In this document: positions 6,713 to 6,910 of the stretch, piece by piece
How the letters are laid out: the number at the start of each line of letters is the position of its first letter
Position numbering within the stretch: position 1 is the stretch's first letter
NCBI GenBank assembly: GCA_937894565.1
Contig: CALBHK010000512.1
Location: 1 to 6,910 of the forward strand
Reading direction: 5' to 3'
DNA length: 6,910 nt
DNA from: an uncultured Chlamydiae bacterium
GTDB lineage: Bacteria; Chlamydiota; Chlamydiia; Chlamydiales; CALBHK01
The notes under the pieces: model-generated
Databases searched by the model: none
What the model was told of the DNA's origin: nothing
Seen by the model: the letters and a program-made list of their open reading frames with translations, nothing else
Translations under genes and position numbers: made by a program

Positions 6713-6791
6713 TAATAAGGACAAAAGATGAGAGTTTGAACGCAGATTGTTCAAATTGAAAACTAATCTGATTTTTTTCTGTAAAAAACAT
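6675..6791 (-). CDS. Putative 38-aa leader peptide of brnQ, rich in Val/Leu/Ile
   Basis: A short ORF on the brnQ strand ends 60 nt before the brnQ ATG. It has a strong Shine-Dalgarno, AAAAGGAG (6805-6798), 6 nt before its ATG, and an in-frame TGA immediately before the ATG, so the start is unambiguous. The peptide begins MFFTEKNQIS and its second half has VLINVSLIVV (residues 24-33): eight branched-chain residues in ten. It then ends RKAHI. No known protein domain is visible. The Val/Leu/Ile codons, their place before a branched-chain amino acid carrier, and their complementarity to the brnQ ribosome site all resemble leader peptides such as those of ilv and leu operons. No U-tract terminator lies between it and brnQ, so translational rather than transcriptional attenuation is favoured. 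A chance ORF or a tiny membrane peptide remains possible. Confidence 0.55.
   Translation of the reverse strand: MFFTEKNQISFQFEQSAFKLSSFVLINVSLIVVRKAHI
6681..6695 (-). repeat. Perfect GC-rich hairpin within the brnQ leader
   Basis: GTGCGC-AAA-GCGCAC (- strand) is a perfect 6-bp inverted repeat with a 3-nt loop, conspicuous in an otherwise AT-rich stretch. It coincides with codons 33-37 of the leader ORF (Val-Arg-Lys-Ala-His), just after the Val/Leu/Ile run and only 3 nt beyond the segment complementary to the brnQ ribosome site. No U-tract follows on either strand, so it is not a standard terminator. It could slow ribosomes, nucleate the sequestering stem, or be a protein-binding dyad. Confidence 0.7.
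6735..6770. repeat. Two interlocked inverted repeats in the leader ORF
   Basis: TTTGAAC (6735-6741) and GTTCAAA (6749-6755) form one inverted repeat. CAGATT (6743-6748), which lies in its loop, is complementary to AATCTG (6765-6770). The two helices therefore interlock. On the + strand they have H-type pseudoknot geometry (1-nt first loop, no junction, A-rich last loop) with a T7 run just after. On the - strand, the direction of brnQ transcription, the 1-nt last loop would make both helices hard to form together, so they would be alternatives. No function is known. Confidence 0.45.
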
Positions 6792-6910
6792 TCAAAGCTC
6801 CTTTTAATAAGGGTATCAGATGGCAATATTTTTTTACAAGCAGGCTTTCTTTTTTGGGTGTAACTTTTTGTGGTGGTCAATAAATTTTTTATAATTTAAA
6901 GTCTTGTTGT
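6792..6910. other. AT-rich upstream region without a supportable gene
   Basis: Apart from the leader ORF's Shine-Dalgarno (6805-6798), this stretch shows no gene. It has T-runs on the + strand at 6829-6835, 6850-6855, 6865-6869 and 6885-6890. A TATAAT hexamer occurs on the + strand at 6890-6895 with only a poor -35 match (TTGTGG, 6868-6873). On the - strand, TATAAA (6893-6888) could be the -10 element for the leader-brnQ transcript, but its -35 would lie beyond the window. The TTGACC (6880-6875) on the - strand has no suitable -10 at normal spacing. The region may contain divergent promoters, but none can be assigned firmly. Confidence 0.3.

Noticed and set aside
6731..6743. AGAGTTTGAACGC resembling the start of a 16S rRNA gene
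   Set aside because: The similarity ends after a few bases and the following sequence does not match 16S rRNA.
6838..6855. AAGC-AG-GCTT followed by T-rich sequence as a + strand terminator
   Set aside because: A 2-nt loop is sterically poor, leaving a stem of only 3-4 bp, and no + strand gene precedes it.
6829..6890. Spaced T-tracts suggesting curved promoter DNA
   Set aside because: The tract centres are about 20, 15 and 20 bp apart, which is not a consistent helical phase; general AT-richness explains them.
6868..6895. + strand promoter with TATAAT at 6890-6895
   Set aside because: The -35 match is poor (TTGTGG, 16-nt spacer), the region is very AT-rich, and no downstream gene is visible to support it.

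Overview
The window holds nearly all of a bacterial F-type ATP synthase operon on the + strand, followed directly by a convergent branched-chain amino acid transporter gene (brnQ type) on the - strand and that gene's leader. The subunit order is the classical bacterial one: end of atpB (a), then atpE (c), atpF (b), atpH (delta), atpA (alpha), atpG (gamma), atpD (beta), atpC (epsilon). The genes are packed tightly: atpF/atpH and atpH/atpA share ATGA-type 4-nt overlaps, atpG starts inside the end of atpA, and only 2 to 20 nt separate the others. The operon promoter and most of atpB lie upstream of the window.

The organism is a bacterium with a moderately AT-rich genome. A single b subunit, one F-type operon and a neighbouring BrnQ-family carrier would suit an intracellular, amino-acid-importing bacterium such as an environmental chlamydia, or a Coxiella/Legionella-like gammaproteobacterium. 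This is a weak inference from protein flavour only, and the window has no taxonomic marker gene. The c-subunit has the conserved ion-binding Glu but lacks the Gln and Ser ligands typical of Na+-dependent rings, so a proton-driven enzyme is expected. Two features of the enzyme stand out: epsilon is only 95 aa and has no C-terminal helical (inhibitory) domain, and the beta P-loop ends in Lys-Ser instead of the nearly universal Lys-Thr.

atpC and brnQ abut tail to tail with no intergenic base. A hairpin followed by a T-tract, reading on the - strand, lies inside the end of atpC and probably terminates brnQ transcription. No comparable terminator is visible for the atp operon on the + strand.

The most interesting part is the approximately 180 nt upstream of brnQ (6615-6791, - strand). 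A 38-codon ORF with a near-ideal Shine-Dalgarno sequence carries VLINVSLIVV, eight Val/Leu/Ile codons out of ten. The mRNA segment encoding the middle of that run (5'-ACGUCUCCUUAAUU) is complementary over 14 bp, with one bulged A, to the brnQ Shine-Dalgarno region (5'-AAUUAAGGAAGACGU), which directly precedes the brnQ AUG. This is the architecture expected of a leader-peptide translational attenuator: ribosomes stalling on Val/Leu/Ile codons during branched-chain amino acid starvation would uncover the brnQ ribosome-binding site and raise transporter synthesis. The pairing and the codons are seen directly; the mechanism is inference.

The last approximately 120 nt (6792-6910) contain no supportable gene, only AT-rich DNA with T-tracts and a few weak promoter-like hexamers.
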